The translations under genes were made by a program, and so were the position numbers. Shown here one piece after another: positions 26,883 through 35,256 of a DNA stretch of 64,000 nt (its first letter is position 1; every line of letters begins with the position of its first letter). The notes under the pieces are model-generated. The model was not told where the DNA came from and did not search any database. It worked only from the letters and a program-made list of their open reading frames with translations. This DNA is from Streptomyces sp. BV286 (GTDB lineage Bacteria; Actinomycetota; Actinomycetes; Streptomycetales; Streptomycetaceae), in NCBI RefSeq assembly GCF_019090165.1, contig NZ_JAHRIB010000147.1, positions 1-64,000 of the forward strand, given 5' to 3'.

Positions 26883-27515
26883 TTAGTAGCACTCCTTGAC
26901 ACCCTTGGACAGCGACATCTTGAGGCCGCTGAGCTTGAAGGTGCCGGCGGTGGTCGCCCACGCCGTCTGCTTCACGTCGGTCAGCGTGGCCGAGTCGGCC
27001 TGCTGGGCGAAGCCGTAGGGGTTCGCCGTGTCACCCTTGGCGATTCCCGGACCCTTGCTGGCGTCCTTGGCCGCAACACCGATGTCGATGTTGCGGAAGG
27101 TCGCGTTGGCCTGCAGCTCTTCGACGTCGATGTACAGGTTCTCGGCCTGTACCGGCGTGTCGCCGCCGCCGGCCTTCAGCATCAGGCTGACGGAACCGAT
27201 GAGCGGGATGTCCGGGGTCACAACGGACTGGCACATGTTCTTGATCGAGGCGTTCTTGAACGCCGACACCGCAACCGGGTGCGCCGTCTTCTCGCCCTTG
27301 AGCGTGTACCCCTGGTCGATGGCTCCGTACTGCGAGAAGCCCGTACCGTCGAGGCGGTCAGCCGTCACCTTGAACGACTGACCCGACACGCTGAACGACG
27401 CGGCGAGAGCGCCTTGTGCAAGAGCGATGCCTATGCACGCCGTCGCGGCCACACTCGGGACCATGACGACGGCGAACCGCTTCCATCTGGTCCCGCCACG
27501 CACCTGGGACTCCAT
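26883..27515 (-). CDS. DUF6230 secreted protein
   Basis: 210 aa. Begins with RGGTRWKRF, a hydrophobic signal/anchor (about 15-38), and AASFSVSGQSFKVTADRL; the rest is predicted beta-rich, with one cysteine in NMCQSVV and one in the C-terminal KECY. Relatives are sometimes labelled cholesterol esterase, but no GxSxG serine-hydrolase motif is present here. The ATG at 27515 is fixed by GAAGGAGGAAAT immediately upstream. First gene of the cassette; 103 bp with a GGGCGGG/CCCGCCC hairpin (26838-26873) separates it from DUF6114. Confidence 0.87.
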   Translation of the reverse strand: MESQVRGGTRWKRFAVVMVPSVAATACIGIALAQGALAASFSVSGQSFKVTADRLDGTGFSQYGAIDQGYTLKGEKTAHPVAVSAFKNASIKNMCQSVVTPDIPLIGSVSLMLKAGGGDTPVQAENLYIDVEELQANATFRNIDIGVAAKDASKGPGIAKGDTANPYGFAQQADSATLTDVKQTAWATTAGTFKLSGLKMSLSKGVKECY

Positions 27516-28032
27516 ATTTCCTCCTTCTCGGACGTACATCTCCGGCCCTGGCTGCCTCCAGACGGCGGCTCAGCCGGGCAGGGATGGGAGAAGTGCTACG
27601 TCCTCGGGAAGGAGAGCGCCCGACCCGGAGGCGCAACGCTCCCGAATCACCGGCGATCACCCCCGAGCGACAACCACTGGTCGCGCCTGAACACTTCACG
27701 CACAACCTGCCGGACAGGCTCCGCCGAGCGGCGAAGACCCCCCTGTCCAAGGACCGGCGCCACTGCCGCCGCCCCTACTCGGTGGGGACCCAAGGCAACC
27801 CGCTGACCCGAGTGGTTGTCGGGGGAGGGAAATGGACCGAGCGTCGCCGATCGTGGTGCATTCTCGCCGCCCGCACAAGGGGGTTCGTTACTGGCTAGTA
27901 ACGGCCGGATAACCGAACAACGACCCCTCGGTATCGGCCGACAACTCAGGGTGGCCCCGGGGTAGGTGACAAAGTGATCGAACTTTGGACGGAATCCGAC
28001 AGAACACCGCCCGCGACTTACTCCAAGTAACA
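27516..28032. promoter_or_regulatory. Long leader of the DUF6230 operon with two related inverted repeats
   Basis: There is no gene in this gap. GTTACT-ggct-AGTAAC (27887-27902) and TTACT-cca-AGTAA (28018-28030) share the half-site TTACT/AGTAA and lie 131 bp apart. The half-site and dyad form resemble TetR-family operators. They are 370-500 bp from the DUF6230 start, so the untranslated leader would be long, or the sites serve another promoter. Confidence 0.5.
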
Positions 28033-28070
28033 GCGGCCGCGTTTACCAAGATTTGGTAAAGCGCGGCCGC
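28033..28070 (-). terminator. Hairpin downstream of the thioredoxin/TPR gene
   Basis: GCGGCCGCGTTTACCAA (28033-28049) pairs with TTGGTAAAGCGCGGCCGC (28053-28070), with one bulged base and a 3-nt loop. It lies about 65 bp after the stop at 28134. Confidence 0.6.
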
Positions 28071-28133
28071 AGTGTCGCTCTCTCGCCACATTCCGCCACT
28101 CGGGTACCACGGTTCCCGGCGTTTAACGACTGG

Positions 28134-29114
28134 TCAGAACAGGGCCCGGGCCAGTGCCCGGCGGGCGGCGGTCACCCTCGGATCGTCGGTGCCGACCACC
28201 TCGAAGAGCTCCAGCAGCCGCACCCTCGCCGCGTCCCGGTCGTCACCCGCCGTACGCGCCACGGCGTCGACGAGCCGCCCGAGGGCGTCCTCGACATGAC
28301 CGCCCACCAGATCCAGGTCGGCGGCGGCGATCTGCGCCGGTACGTCACCGGGCCGGTCCGCGGCGTCCCTGCGCACCTGCTGCGGGTCGAGACCCTGCAC
28401 CCGCTGGAGCAACTCGGCCTGGGCGAGCCCCAGCCTGGCCTCCGTGTTCTCCGGATCGTCGCCCAGCACGTTCCTGTACGCCTGGACCGCGCCGGCCAAG
28501 TCACCGGCGTCCAGGGCTCGTACGGCGGCTTCGAGCAGCGCGTCGTACGGGCCGGCCGGCATCTCGGGGGCCGTGTCGGCCTCTCCGGGGCGGGCGTCCT
28601 GGTCCACGGTCAGGCCCGTGAGCCCGAAGCGCTCCTCGGCGACCTGCACGAGCTGGTCCAGGGTGCCTCGGATCTGCGCCTCGGGAGCGGCGCCCTGGAA
28701 GAGCGGCAGGGCCTGACCCGCCACCACCGCGAAGACCGCCGGGATCCCCTGGACCCCGAACTGCTGCATCAGCATCTGATTCGCGTCGACGTCGATCTTG
28801 GCGAGGACGAACCGGCCGTTGTACTCGGCGGTGAGGCGCTCCAGGAGCGGGCTGAGCTGCTTGCACGGCTCGCACCACTCGGCCCAGAAGTCGATGACGA
28901 CCGGCACCTCGGTGGAGCGCTGCAGGACGTCCCGCTCAAAACCCGCCTCGTCGACGTCGATGACGAGACTCGACGCGGACACCGCGGGGACGGCCCCGCC
29001 GCCCTGCCGTGCCGCTTCGGCGCGCGCCTGCTCCGCCTTCGCCTTGGCCTCCTGGGCCGCTTTCACCGCGGCGAGGTCGACGACTCCGCTCATGGACATG
29101 TTCCGTGGCTGCAT
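28134..29114 (-). CDS. Thioredoxin-fold protein with C-terminal TPR region (YbbN/CnoX-like co-chaperone)
   Basis: 326 aa. An Ala/Lys/Glu helical N-terminus (about 14-37), a thioredoxin domain with WCEPC (C81, C84), and a C-terminal helical region with TPR-like repeats (AGDLAGAVQAYRNVLGDDPENTEARLGLAQAEL). YbbN-type proteins act as chaperedoxins, holding and redox-repairing clients; here both cysteines are kept, so redox activity is likely. The ATG at 29114 has GGGGGAGG 8 nt upstream. Confidence 0.88.
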   Translation of the reverse strand: MQPRNMSMSGVVDLAAVKAAQEAKAKAEQARAEAARQGGGAVPAVSASSLVIDVDEAGFERDVLQRSTEVPVVIDFWAEWCEPCKQLSPLLERLTAEYNGRFVLAKIDVDANQMLMQQFGVQGIPAVFAVVAGQALPLFQGAAPEAQIRGTLDQLVQVAEERFGLTGLTVDQDARPGEADTAPEMPAGPYDALLEAAVRALDAGDLAGAVQAYRNVLGDDPENTEARLGLAQAELLQRVQGLDPQQVRRDAADRPGDVPAQIAAADLDLVGGHVEDALGRLVDAVARTAGDDRDAARVRLLELFEVVGTDDPRVTAARRALARALF

Positions 29115-29261
29115 GCGCCTATCCTCCCCCCTCCGCGCGCCTGTGTGAAAAGCGTTGTGAAAGCCAGGCCTGATACGTGTGGTTGGCGCCGGGTCCCCAC
29201 CTGGCGCCGCGTGGTCGTCGCTCACGTACGAGCCGGGTCGACGGCTCCCGTTCCGTGCTTT

Positions 29262-29278
29262 CGCTACGGGTCGTAGCG
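29262..29278. promoter_or_regulatory. Perfect dyad upstream of the TetR gene
   Basis: CGCTACG-ggt-CGTAGCG (7-bp arms) lies between the divergent ybbN-like and TetR genes. It is a candidate autoregulatory operator of the TetR protein. Confidence 0.5.
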
Positions 29279-29376
29279 TAACTGTGCCGGGGTGGCCCGG
29301 GGAACCCCGTTCCGGTGATCTCCCTCACCTCTCCACGCAATCCCCCTTTGCGGAACGTCCGGATATGGTCGCCGCC

Positions 29377-30003
29377 ATGCAGAGCAGCACTCCCCCTCCC
29401 CGCACCGGGCGCCCGCGCAGCGCCGAGGCCGACGCGGCGATCCTGGCGGCGACACGGACGGCCCTCGTCGAACTGGGCTGGTCCAAGCTGACCCTGGGGG
29501 ACGTGGCGATGCGCGCGGGGGTCGCGAAGACGACCCTCTACCGGCGCTGGGCGGGCAAGAACGAACTCGTGGTCGACGCGGTGGCCGAGCTCTTCGACGA
29601 GCTGGAGCTGCCCGACCGGGGCAGTCTCACGGCGGACATCGAAGGGGTGGTGCTCCAGTTCGCGGCGATCCTGGCGATGCCCGAGGCGAGGAACGGGCTG
29701 ATGGCGGTCGTCGCCGAGTCGACCCGTGACGACGCCCTGCGCGAGCGGATCCGCACCTCGATCGTCGACCGTCAGAAGCGGCTCGTCGTGGAGGGCCGGT
29801 CCCGCGCCCAGGCCCGCGGCGAGCTTCCGCAGGAGCCGGACCCCTCGGCCGCCGCCCGCACGGCGGACCTCGTCTTCGACATGGTGGCCGGTGCGGTGGT
29901 GCACCGCACCCTCGTCAGCGCGGAGCCGGTGGACCCGGCCTGGGTCCACGACTTCACCCGCGTCCTCCTGCTGGGGCTCGCGGGCGCGGCGGCCGGTCCC
30001 TGA
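29377..30003 (+). CDS. TetR-family transcriptional regulator
   Basis: 208 aa. The N-terminal HTH is clear: RTALVELGWSKLTLGDVAMRAGVAKTTLYRRW (about 24-55). The C-terminal ligand domain resembles TetR_C members of the AcrR type. Start at ATG 29377 is chosen (QSSTPPP); ATG 29365 adds four residues. It converges on icmA (22 bp between stops), so regulation of icmA through the palindrome beside that gene's start is plausible but unproven. Confidence 0.88.
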   Translation: MQSSTPPPRTGRPRSAEADAAILAATRTALVELGWSKLTLGDVAMRAGVAKTTLYRRWAGKNELVVDAVAELFDELELPDRGSLTADIEGVVLQFAAILAMPEARNGLMAVVAESTRDDALRERIRTSIVDRQKRLVVEGRSRAQARGELPQEPDPSAAARTADLVFDMVAGAVVHRTLVSAEPVDPAWVHDFTRVLLLGLAGAAAGP

Positions 30004-30025
30004 CGATCCGCAGCGGAATCCCCGC

Positions 30026-31726
30026 TCAGAAGCCCGGCGGCTCGGTGTAGACCCCCCACTCGTCCCGCAGCACGCCGCAGATCTCCCCGAGCGTCGCCTC
30101 GGCCCGCACCGCCTCCAGCATCGGCACGATCATGTTCGACCCGTCCCGCGCGGCGGCGAGCATGGCGTCCAGCGAGGACCGCACGGCGGCCTCGTCCCGG
30201 GCGGCCCGGCGCCCGCCCAGCTCCCGTACCTGGTCCCGCTCCACCTCGTGGCTGACCCGCAGGATCTCCAGGTCGCCGGTGACCGAACCGTGGTGGACGT
30301 TGACCCCCACGACCCGCTTGTCGCCCTTCTCCAGCGACCGCTGGTACTGGAAGGCGGACTCGGCGATCTCGCCGGTGAACCACCCGTCCTCGATCCCGCG
30401 CAGGATGCCGGAGGTGATCGGCCCGATGGGGTGCCGGCCGTCGGGGTGGGCCCGCAGACCCCGCTCCCTGATCTGCTCGAAGATCCGCTCGGCGTCGGCC
30501 TCGATCCGGTCGGTCAGCTGCTCCACGTACCAGGAACCGCCCAGCGGGTCCGCCACGTTGGCGACCCCGGTCTCCTCCATCAGCACCTGCTGTGTGCGCA
30601 GGGCGATCTCCGCGGCTTGCTCGGACGGCAGCGCCAGCGTCTCGTCCAGCGCGTTCGTGTGGAGGGAGTTGGTGCCGCCCAGCACCGCGGCGAGCGCCTC
30701 GACGGCCGTACGGACGACGTTGTTGTAGGGCTGCTGGGCCGTCAGCGAGACGCCCGCCGTCTGTGTGTGGAAGCGCAGCCACTGCGCCTTGTCCGACCGC
30801 GCCCCGTACACGTCCCGCATCCAGCGGGCCCAGATCCGCCGCGCCGCCCGGAACTTGGCGATCTCCTCGAAGAAGTCGAGATGCGCGTCGAAGAAGAAGC
30901 TCAGGCCCGACGCGAAGGCGTCGACCTCCAGCCCGCGCGAGAGCCCCAGCTCCACGTACCCGAAGCCGTCGGCGAGGGTGTACGCCAGTTCCTGCGCGGC
31001 CGTCGAGCCCGCCTCGCGGATGTGGTAGCCGGAGACCGACAGCGGTTTGTACGCGGGGATCTTCGCCGCGCAGTGCTCCATCAGGTCCCCGATGAGCCGC
31101 AGATGGGGCTCGGGCTGGAAGAGCCACTCCTTCTGCGCGATGTACTCCTTGAAGATGTCGGTCTGGAGCGTGCCGTTCAGCACCGCGGGGTCCACGCCCT
31201 GCCGCTCGGCGGCGACCAGGTACATGCAGAAGACCGGCACCGCGGGCCCGCTGATCGTCATCGACGTCGTCACGTCACCCAGCGGGATGTCCTTGAACAG
31301 GACCTCCATGTCGGCCGCGGAGTCGATCGCGACCCCGCAGTGGCCGACCTCGCCGAGCGAGCGCGGGTCGTCCGAGTCGCGGCCCATGAGCGTGGGCATG
31401 TCGAAGGCGACGGAGAGACCGCCCCCGCCGTTGGCGAGGATCGTCTTGTAGCGCTCGTTGGTCTGCTGGGCGTTCCCGAACCCGGCGAACTGCCGGATGG
31501 TCCACGTCCGCCCCCGGTAGCCCGTCGCGTGGAGCCCCCGCGTGTAGGGGTACTCCCCGGGCCAGCCGATCCGCTCGAAACCCTCGTACGCGTCCCCGGG
31601 CCGCGGCCCGTACACCGGCTCCACGGTGTCCCCGGAGAGCGTGGTGAAGTCGGCCTCGCGCTTGCGTGAGGCGTCGTACCGGGCCTGCCAGCGTCGGCGG
31701 CCCTCCTCGATGGCGTCAGCGTCCAT
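30026..31726 (-). CDS. icmA: Isobutyryl-CoA mutase large subunit
   Basis: 566 aa, the length of Streptomyces IcmA. Adenosylcobalamin-dependent interconversion of isobutyryl-CoA and n-butyryl-CoA, together with a separate small B12-binding subunit IcmB that is not in this window. The two substrate-specificity residues are exactly at the IcmA numbering: F80 in WTIRQFAGF (Tyr in methylmalonyl-CoA mutase) and Q198 in EYIAQKEW (Arg in methylmalonyl-CoA mutase). The C-terminus ends at the TIM barrel and linker without a B12 domain. Links valine and fatty-acid carbon to polyketide precursors. ATG at 31726. Confidence 0.95.
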   Translation of the reverse strand: MDADAIEEGRRRWQARYDASRKREADFTTLSGDTVEPVYGPRPGDAYEGFERIGWPGEYPYTRGLHATGYRGRTWTIRQFAGFGNAQQTNERYKTILANGGGGLSVAFDMPTLMGRDSDDPRSLGEVGHCGVAIDSAADMEVLFKDIPLGDVTTSMTISGPAVPVFCMYLVAAERQGVDPAVLNGTLQTDIFKEYIAQKEWLFQPEPHLRLIGDLMEHCAAKIPAYKPLSVSGYHIREAGSTAAQELAYTLADGFGYVELGLSRGLEVDAFASGLSFFFDAHLDFFEEIAKFRAARRIWARWMRDVYGARSDKAQWLRFHTQTAGVSLTAQQPYNNVVRTAVEALAAVLGGTNSLHTNALDETLALPSEQAAEIALRTQQVLMEETGVANVADPLGGSWYVEQLTDRIEADAERIFEQIRERGLRAHPDGRHPIGPITSGILRGIEDGWFTGEIAESAFQYQRSLEKGDKRVVGVNVHHGSVTGDLEILRVSHEVERDQVRELGGRRAARDEAAVRSSLDAMLAAARDGSNMIVPMLEAVRAEATLGEICGVLRDEWGVYTEPPGF

Positions 31727-31734
31727 GCACCCAA

Positions 31735-31758
31735 ATTTACTAGGACGTCCTAGTAAAT
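31735..31758 (-). promoter_or_regulatory. 24-bp perfect palindrome at the icmA start
   Basis: Twelve-base arms (ATTTACTAGGAC and its complement) meet with no spacer, ending 8 bp before the icmA ATG. It is A/T-rich at the ends in an otherwise very GC-rich region. Bound protein would cover the icmA promoter/start, so this is very likely an operator. Confidence 0.8.
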
Positions 31759-31810
31759 GTCGATGGGAGACCGCCCGGCGCTTTCGGGCCGGGCGGCCGG
31801 GTCCTCCGCG

Positions 31811-32140
31811 TTACGCCTTGGCGACGGCCGACGCCGGGCCGTCGGTGATCAGCGGCTTGGCCTCACGCGTGATCTTCGGCTCGACGAAGAAGGAGGCCAC
31901 CGGGATGCAGCCGGCGGCGAGTACCCACAGCAGCTTGCCGAACGGCCACTTCGCCTTGGAGCCGAGGTCGAAGGCGAAGACGACGTAGATGATGAACAGG
32001 ACGCCGTGGATCTGCGAGATCACCATCGTGTCACCCGTCTCGAAGGCGTACTTGGCGATGATGGCGACGGTGAACACCAGCAGCCAGACGGCGGTGACGT
32101 AGGCCATGACGCGATAGCGGGTCAGCACGCTGTTTTTCAT
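31811..32140 (-). CDS. DUF3817 integral membrane protein (first of two)
   Basis: 109 aa with three hydrophobic segments (about 9-30, 38-62, 72-92) and the family pattern ISQIHGVLFIIYVVFAFDLG. DUF3817 proteins are small inner-membrane proteins of unknown function. ATG at 32140 without an obvious ribosome site. It is near a MarR gene; a paralogue lies at 40740-41084. Confidence 0.87.
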   Translation of the reverse strand: MKNSVLTRYRVMAYVTAVWLLVFTVAIIAKYAFETGDTMVISQIHGVLFIIYVVFAFDLGSKAKWPFGKLLWVLAAGCIPVASFFVEPKITREAKPLITDGPASAVAKA

Positions 32141-32228
32141 GGCTACGAGCGTAACCACCGGTTTCGCACGATCTTCGGGCGCCCCCGGAGCCCGGGCGGC
32201 CGCGCACGGCCGGGTGCGCCCTGCGGCC

Positions 32229-32738
32229 CTATTCCTCGTCGAAGTCGTGCGCGGCGACCCTCAGCGGCCGCAGCATCGCGAAGATCTCCCGGCACTCCTC
32301 GGCGTCGTACACACCCAGCCCGAAGTCCATCGCCATCAGGTCCCGGGTGGCCGCGTCGCAGGCCTCACGGCCCTTCTCGGTGATCGAGGCGAGGGTTCCG
32401 CGTCCGTCGTTGGGGTTGGGCCGCTTGTCGACCAGCCCCGACAGCACGAGCCGGTCCACGGTGTTCGTCACGGACGTCGGGTGCACCATCAGCCGCTCGC
32501 CGATCTTGGACATCGGCAGCTCACCGGCCTTGGAGAAGGTGAGCAGCACCAGGGCCTCGTACCGGGCGAACGTCAGCCCGTACGGCTTGACGACCGCGTC
32601 GACCTCGGCGAGGAGGATCTGGTGCGCGCGCATGATCGAGGTGATCGCGCCCATGGACGGCACGGATCCCCAGCGCTGTTTCCAGTGCTCGTCGGCGCGG
32701 GCGATGGGATCGAAGGCAAGACTGAGCGGCTTCGGCAC
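32229..32738 (-). CDS. MarR-family transcriptional regulator
   Basis: 169 aa. Winged helix spanning GLTFARYEALVLLTFSKAGELPMSKIGERLMVHPTSVT to the wing (RPNPNDGRGTLASITEKG). MarR dimers bind palindromes and respond to small aromatics or oxidants. GTG start at 32738. Divergence is absent: it lies between DUF3817 and the MFS gene on the same strand. Target not evident. Confidence 0.9.
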   Translation of the reverse strand: MPKPLSLAFDPIARADEHWKQRWGSVPSMGAITSIMRAHQILLAEVDAVVKPYGLTFARYEALVLLTFSKAGELPMSKIGERLMVHPTSVTNTVDRLVLSGLVDKRPNPNDGRGTLASITEKGREACDAATRDLMAMDFGLGVYDAEECREIFAMLRPLRVAAHDFDEE

Positions 32739-32748
32739 GGCAAAGACC

Positions 32749-34083
32749 CTACCGGCCGGTCATATCGTGGTCAGCCCCGTCTCGCGTATCGGAACCCGCC
32801 CCCATTCCCGACTCCTTTCCCGCCCTTTCCCCCGCCCCTTTCACAGCCCTTCCGGAGCGCCGCACCTCCACCACCAGGAGCAGACAGCACACCGTCCCGA
32901 GCACGCCGACCCCGCCCACGACCGTGCTGACCGCCCAGAACTCCGCGGCGGCCCCGGCCAGCGCCATGCCCACACCCTGGATGGTCATCAGCCCGGCCGT
33001 GTGGACGGTCATCGCGCGCCCGCGCAGCTCCTCGGGCACCGCGTCCACGAACCAGCGGTCGAGCCCCAGGGTGTACGCGCCGGCCGACCCGGCGAGCACC
33101 AGCGCCGGCAGGATCCAGCCGAGGCCGGGGTGGAGCGGATAGACGAGGAGCGGCAGCAGACCGCATCCCGCGAGGGGCAGCACGATCCGGGAGCGGGCCG
33201 CCGGCGACAGGGCGGCGCCCGCGTACAGCTCCCCCGCGATCGTCCCGACCGGCATCGCGCACATCAGCAGCCCCACCCAGGCCGTACCGGCCCCGATCTC
33301 GTCCGCGTACGCGGCGGCGAGGGCCTCCGGCGCGACGACGAACATCGGCGGCACCCACAGCAGGAGCAGCAGCGCCCGGATCCGGCGGTCGCCGAGGACC
33401 TGCCGGGTGCCGGTGAGCGAGTAGCGCATCAGCGGTCCGCCCCCGGCCCGGGCGGGCCTGCGCCGGGTGCCCAGCCGCAGGAGCAGCGCGGAGGCGAGGA
33501 AGGTGCCCAGGGTGATGCCGAGCGCCCCGCGCGGCGGCACGAAGGTCAGCAGGATCCCGCCCGCGCCGAAGCCCACGAGCACGGCACTCTGCGACACGAT
33601 CCGCAGCAGGGAGCGGCCGAGCACGAACAGGTCGCCGTCCCCGAGGATCTCGGTGAGCGTGGCCATCCGCGTGCCGCTGAAGACCGGCGACACGGCCGCG
33701 ATGACGCACCGTAGCCCGAGCAGCGCGGCGACGGGGGTGGCCGGCAGGGCCATCAGCGCCGCGCATCCGGCGCACACGAGGTCGCACGCGACGAGCACCC
33801 GCCGGGCCGGGAACCGGTCGGCCACTCCGGACAGCAGCGTCCCGCCCACGAGGTACGGCAGGAAGCCCACCGCGAAGGCCAGTGCGCTGAGCAGCGGTGA
33901 CCCCGTGAGTTCGTACACGAGCACGGTGAGCGCGATCTCGCTGACGACGACCCCCAGCAGGGACAGCGCGTGCGCGGCGAACACGGCGCGGAACTCTGCG
34001 ACGGCGAAGACGGGGCGGTACCCGCCGCGTGCGTCGGCGGACCGCTCGGGCGCCGTCGTCACGGTCTGTGTCTCTTCTGGCAT
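32749..34083 (-). CDS. MFS transporter, probable efflux
   Basis: 444 aa with about twelve membrane spans. Starts MPEETQTV at 34083 and is divergent (76 bp) from an ArsR-type regulator gene, a common arrangement for regulated exporters. The C-terminal 35 residues are hydrophilic (Gly/Arg/Ser/Asp). The MarR gene begins 11 bp after its stop on the same strand, so the two are probably co-transcribed. Confidence 0.87.
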   Translation of the reverse strand: MPEETQTVTTAPERSADARGGYRPVFAVAEFRAVFAAHALSLLGVVVSEIALTVLVYELTGSPLLSALAFAVGFLPYLVGGTLLSGVADRFPARRVLVACDLVCAGCAALMALPATPVAALLGLRCVIAAVSPVFSGTRMATLTEILGDGDLFVLGRSLLRIVSQSAVLVGFGAGGILLTFVPPRGALGITLGTFLASALLLRLGTRRRPARAGGGPLMRYSLTGTRQVLGDRRIRALLLLLWVPPMFVVAPEALAAAYADEIGAGTAWVGLLMCAMPVGTIAGELYAGAALSPAARSRIVLPLAGCGLLPLLVYPLHPGLGWILPALVLAGSAGAYTLGLDRWFVDAVPEELRGRAMTVHTAGLMTIQGVGMALAGAAAEFWAVSTVVGGVGVLGTVCCLLLVVEVRRSGRAVKGAGERAGKESGMGAGSDTRDGADHDMTGR

Positions 34084-34159
34084 GCGTCGCAGCGTCACGC
34101 GTACGCGGTGGGAGCCATAGAGTTTCGGCTGGAGACGAATCTTCCGTCGGGAGGCGTGC

Positions 34160-35143
34160 ATGCCGTTCCACCTCCACTTCGGTGAGGACGACCTCCTCAA
34201 CTGCCGTTTCGCGCTGTCCCCCCTGTGGGAGACCCACGAGGCGGTGCGCACCCTGCGGCGTCCGGAGCGGCAGGGCTACCACTCCGCGTGGCTGCGCCGC
34301 ATCCGCACGACGGCGGCCGCGCTGGACCTGGAGCCCCTGTGGCTGCTGATGCCGCAGCGCGGGAACAGTCCGGACTGCCTGATGCCGCCTCCGATCGGAC
34401 CCGCGGCCACGTTCGAGGAGGAGATCGCCGCCGTACGGGGCACCGCTCCGGAGCTCGCCCGCGCCGAGATGGCGCTCTCGCTGGCGGACACCCCGGGTGC
34501 CACACAGTCCCCGCCCGGCCGGGCGATGCTCGCCGAACCGGCCCGTGCGGTACAGGAGTTGGCGGACACGATGGAGGAGGCCTGGCACACCCTCGTCGAA
34601 CCCGTCTGGCCGAGGCTGCGTGCCCTCCTTGAGGCCGACATCGCCTTCCACTCGCGCCGCCTCGCCACCGTGGGTCTCGCCGGACTGCTGCCCGAGCTGG
34701 ACCGGCGGGTCGCCTGGGACGCGGGCCGGCTCACGGTCGACTCGCGCGGGGAGCACGTACGCGAACTCGGCGGTCAGGGACTGGTGCTGATGCCCAGCGT
34801 GTTCTCCTGGCCGGACGTGGTGAGCGGCTTCGACCCGCCCTGGCAGCCGACCCTGGTCTATCCCGCGCGGGGCATCGGCGGCCTGTGGGCCGAGCCGTCC
34901 GGCCGGACGCCCGAGGCCCTCGTACGGCTCCTCGGCCGCGGCCGGGCCGCCGTGCTGGCCGCGCTCGACGAACCGGCGGCCACCACGGCCCTCGCGCACC
35001 GGCTCGGCCTCGCGCCCTCGTCCGTCTCCGCGCACCTGTCGACGCTGCGCGAGGCGGGCCTGCTCGTGGCGCACCGGTACGGACACCAGGTGCTGTACGA
35101 GCGGACACCGCTCGGCATCGCGCTGGCCTCCGGCGAAGCCTGA
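34160..35143 (+). CDS. ArsR-type winged-helix regulator with N-terminal DUF5937-like domain
   Basis: 327 aa. Long N-terminal domain (about 1-245) followed by an ArsR-like HTH at the C-terminus: GRGRAAVLAALDEPAATTALAHRLGLAPSSVSAHLSTLREAGLL (about 250-300). No Cys metal site of the classic ArsR is seen, so the signal is something else. Divergent from the MFS gene, its likely target. Confidence 0.85.
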   Translation: MPFHLHFGEDDLLNCRFALSPLWETHEAVRTLRRPERQGYHSAWLRRIRTTAAALDLEPLWLLMPQRGNSPDCLMPPPIGPAATFEEEIAAVRGTAPELARAEMALSLADTPGATQSPPGRAMLAEPARAVQELADTMEEAWHTLVEPVWPRLRALLEADIAFHSRRLATVGLAGLLPELDRRVAWDAGRLTVDSRGEHVRELGGQGLVLMPSVFSWPDVVSGFDPPWQPTLVYPARGIGGLWAEPSGRTPEALVRLLGRGRAAVLAALDEPAATTALAHRLGLAPSSVSAHLSTLREAGLLVAHRYGHQVLYERTPLGIALASGEA

Positions 35144-35256
35144 CGGTCCGGCAGGGGAACGGCCGGCTCACGGTGTCGCACCCATGACCGATAGGTCCGC
35201 TATGTCACGATGGCCGGAAACCGTCACTGACCGTCACCTTCGCCCAAGGGGGCAGG

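Noticed and set aside
26883..27515. Cholesterol esterase activity for the DUF6230 protein
   Set aside because: No GxSxG nucleophile motif or catalytic triad can be seen; the name used for relatives is not backed by this sequence.
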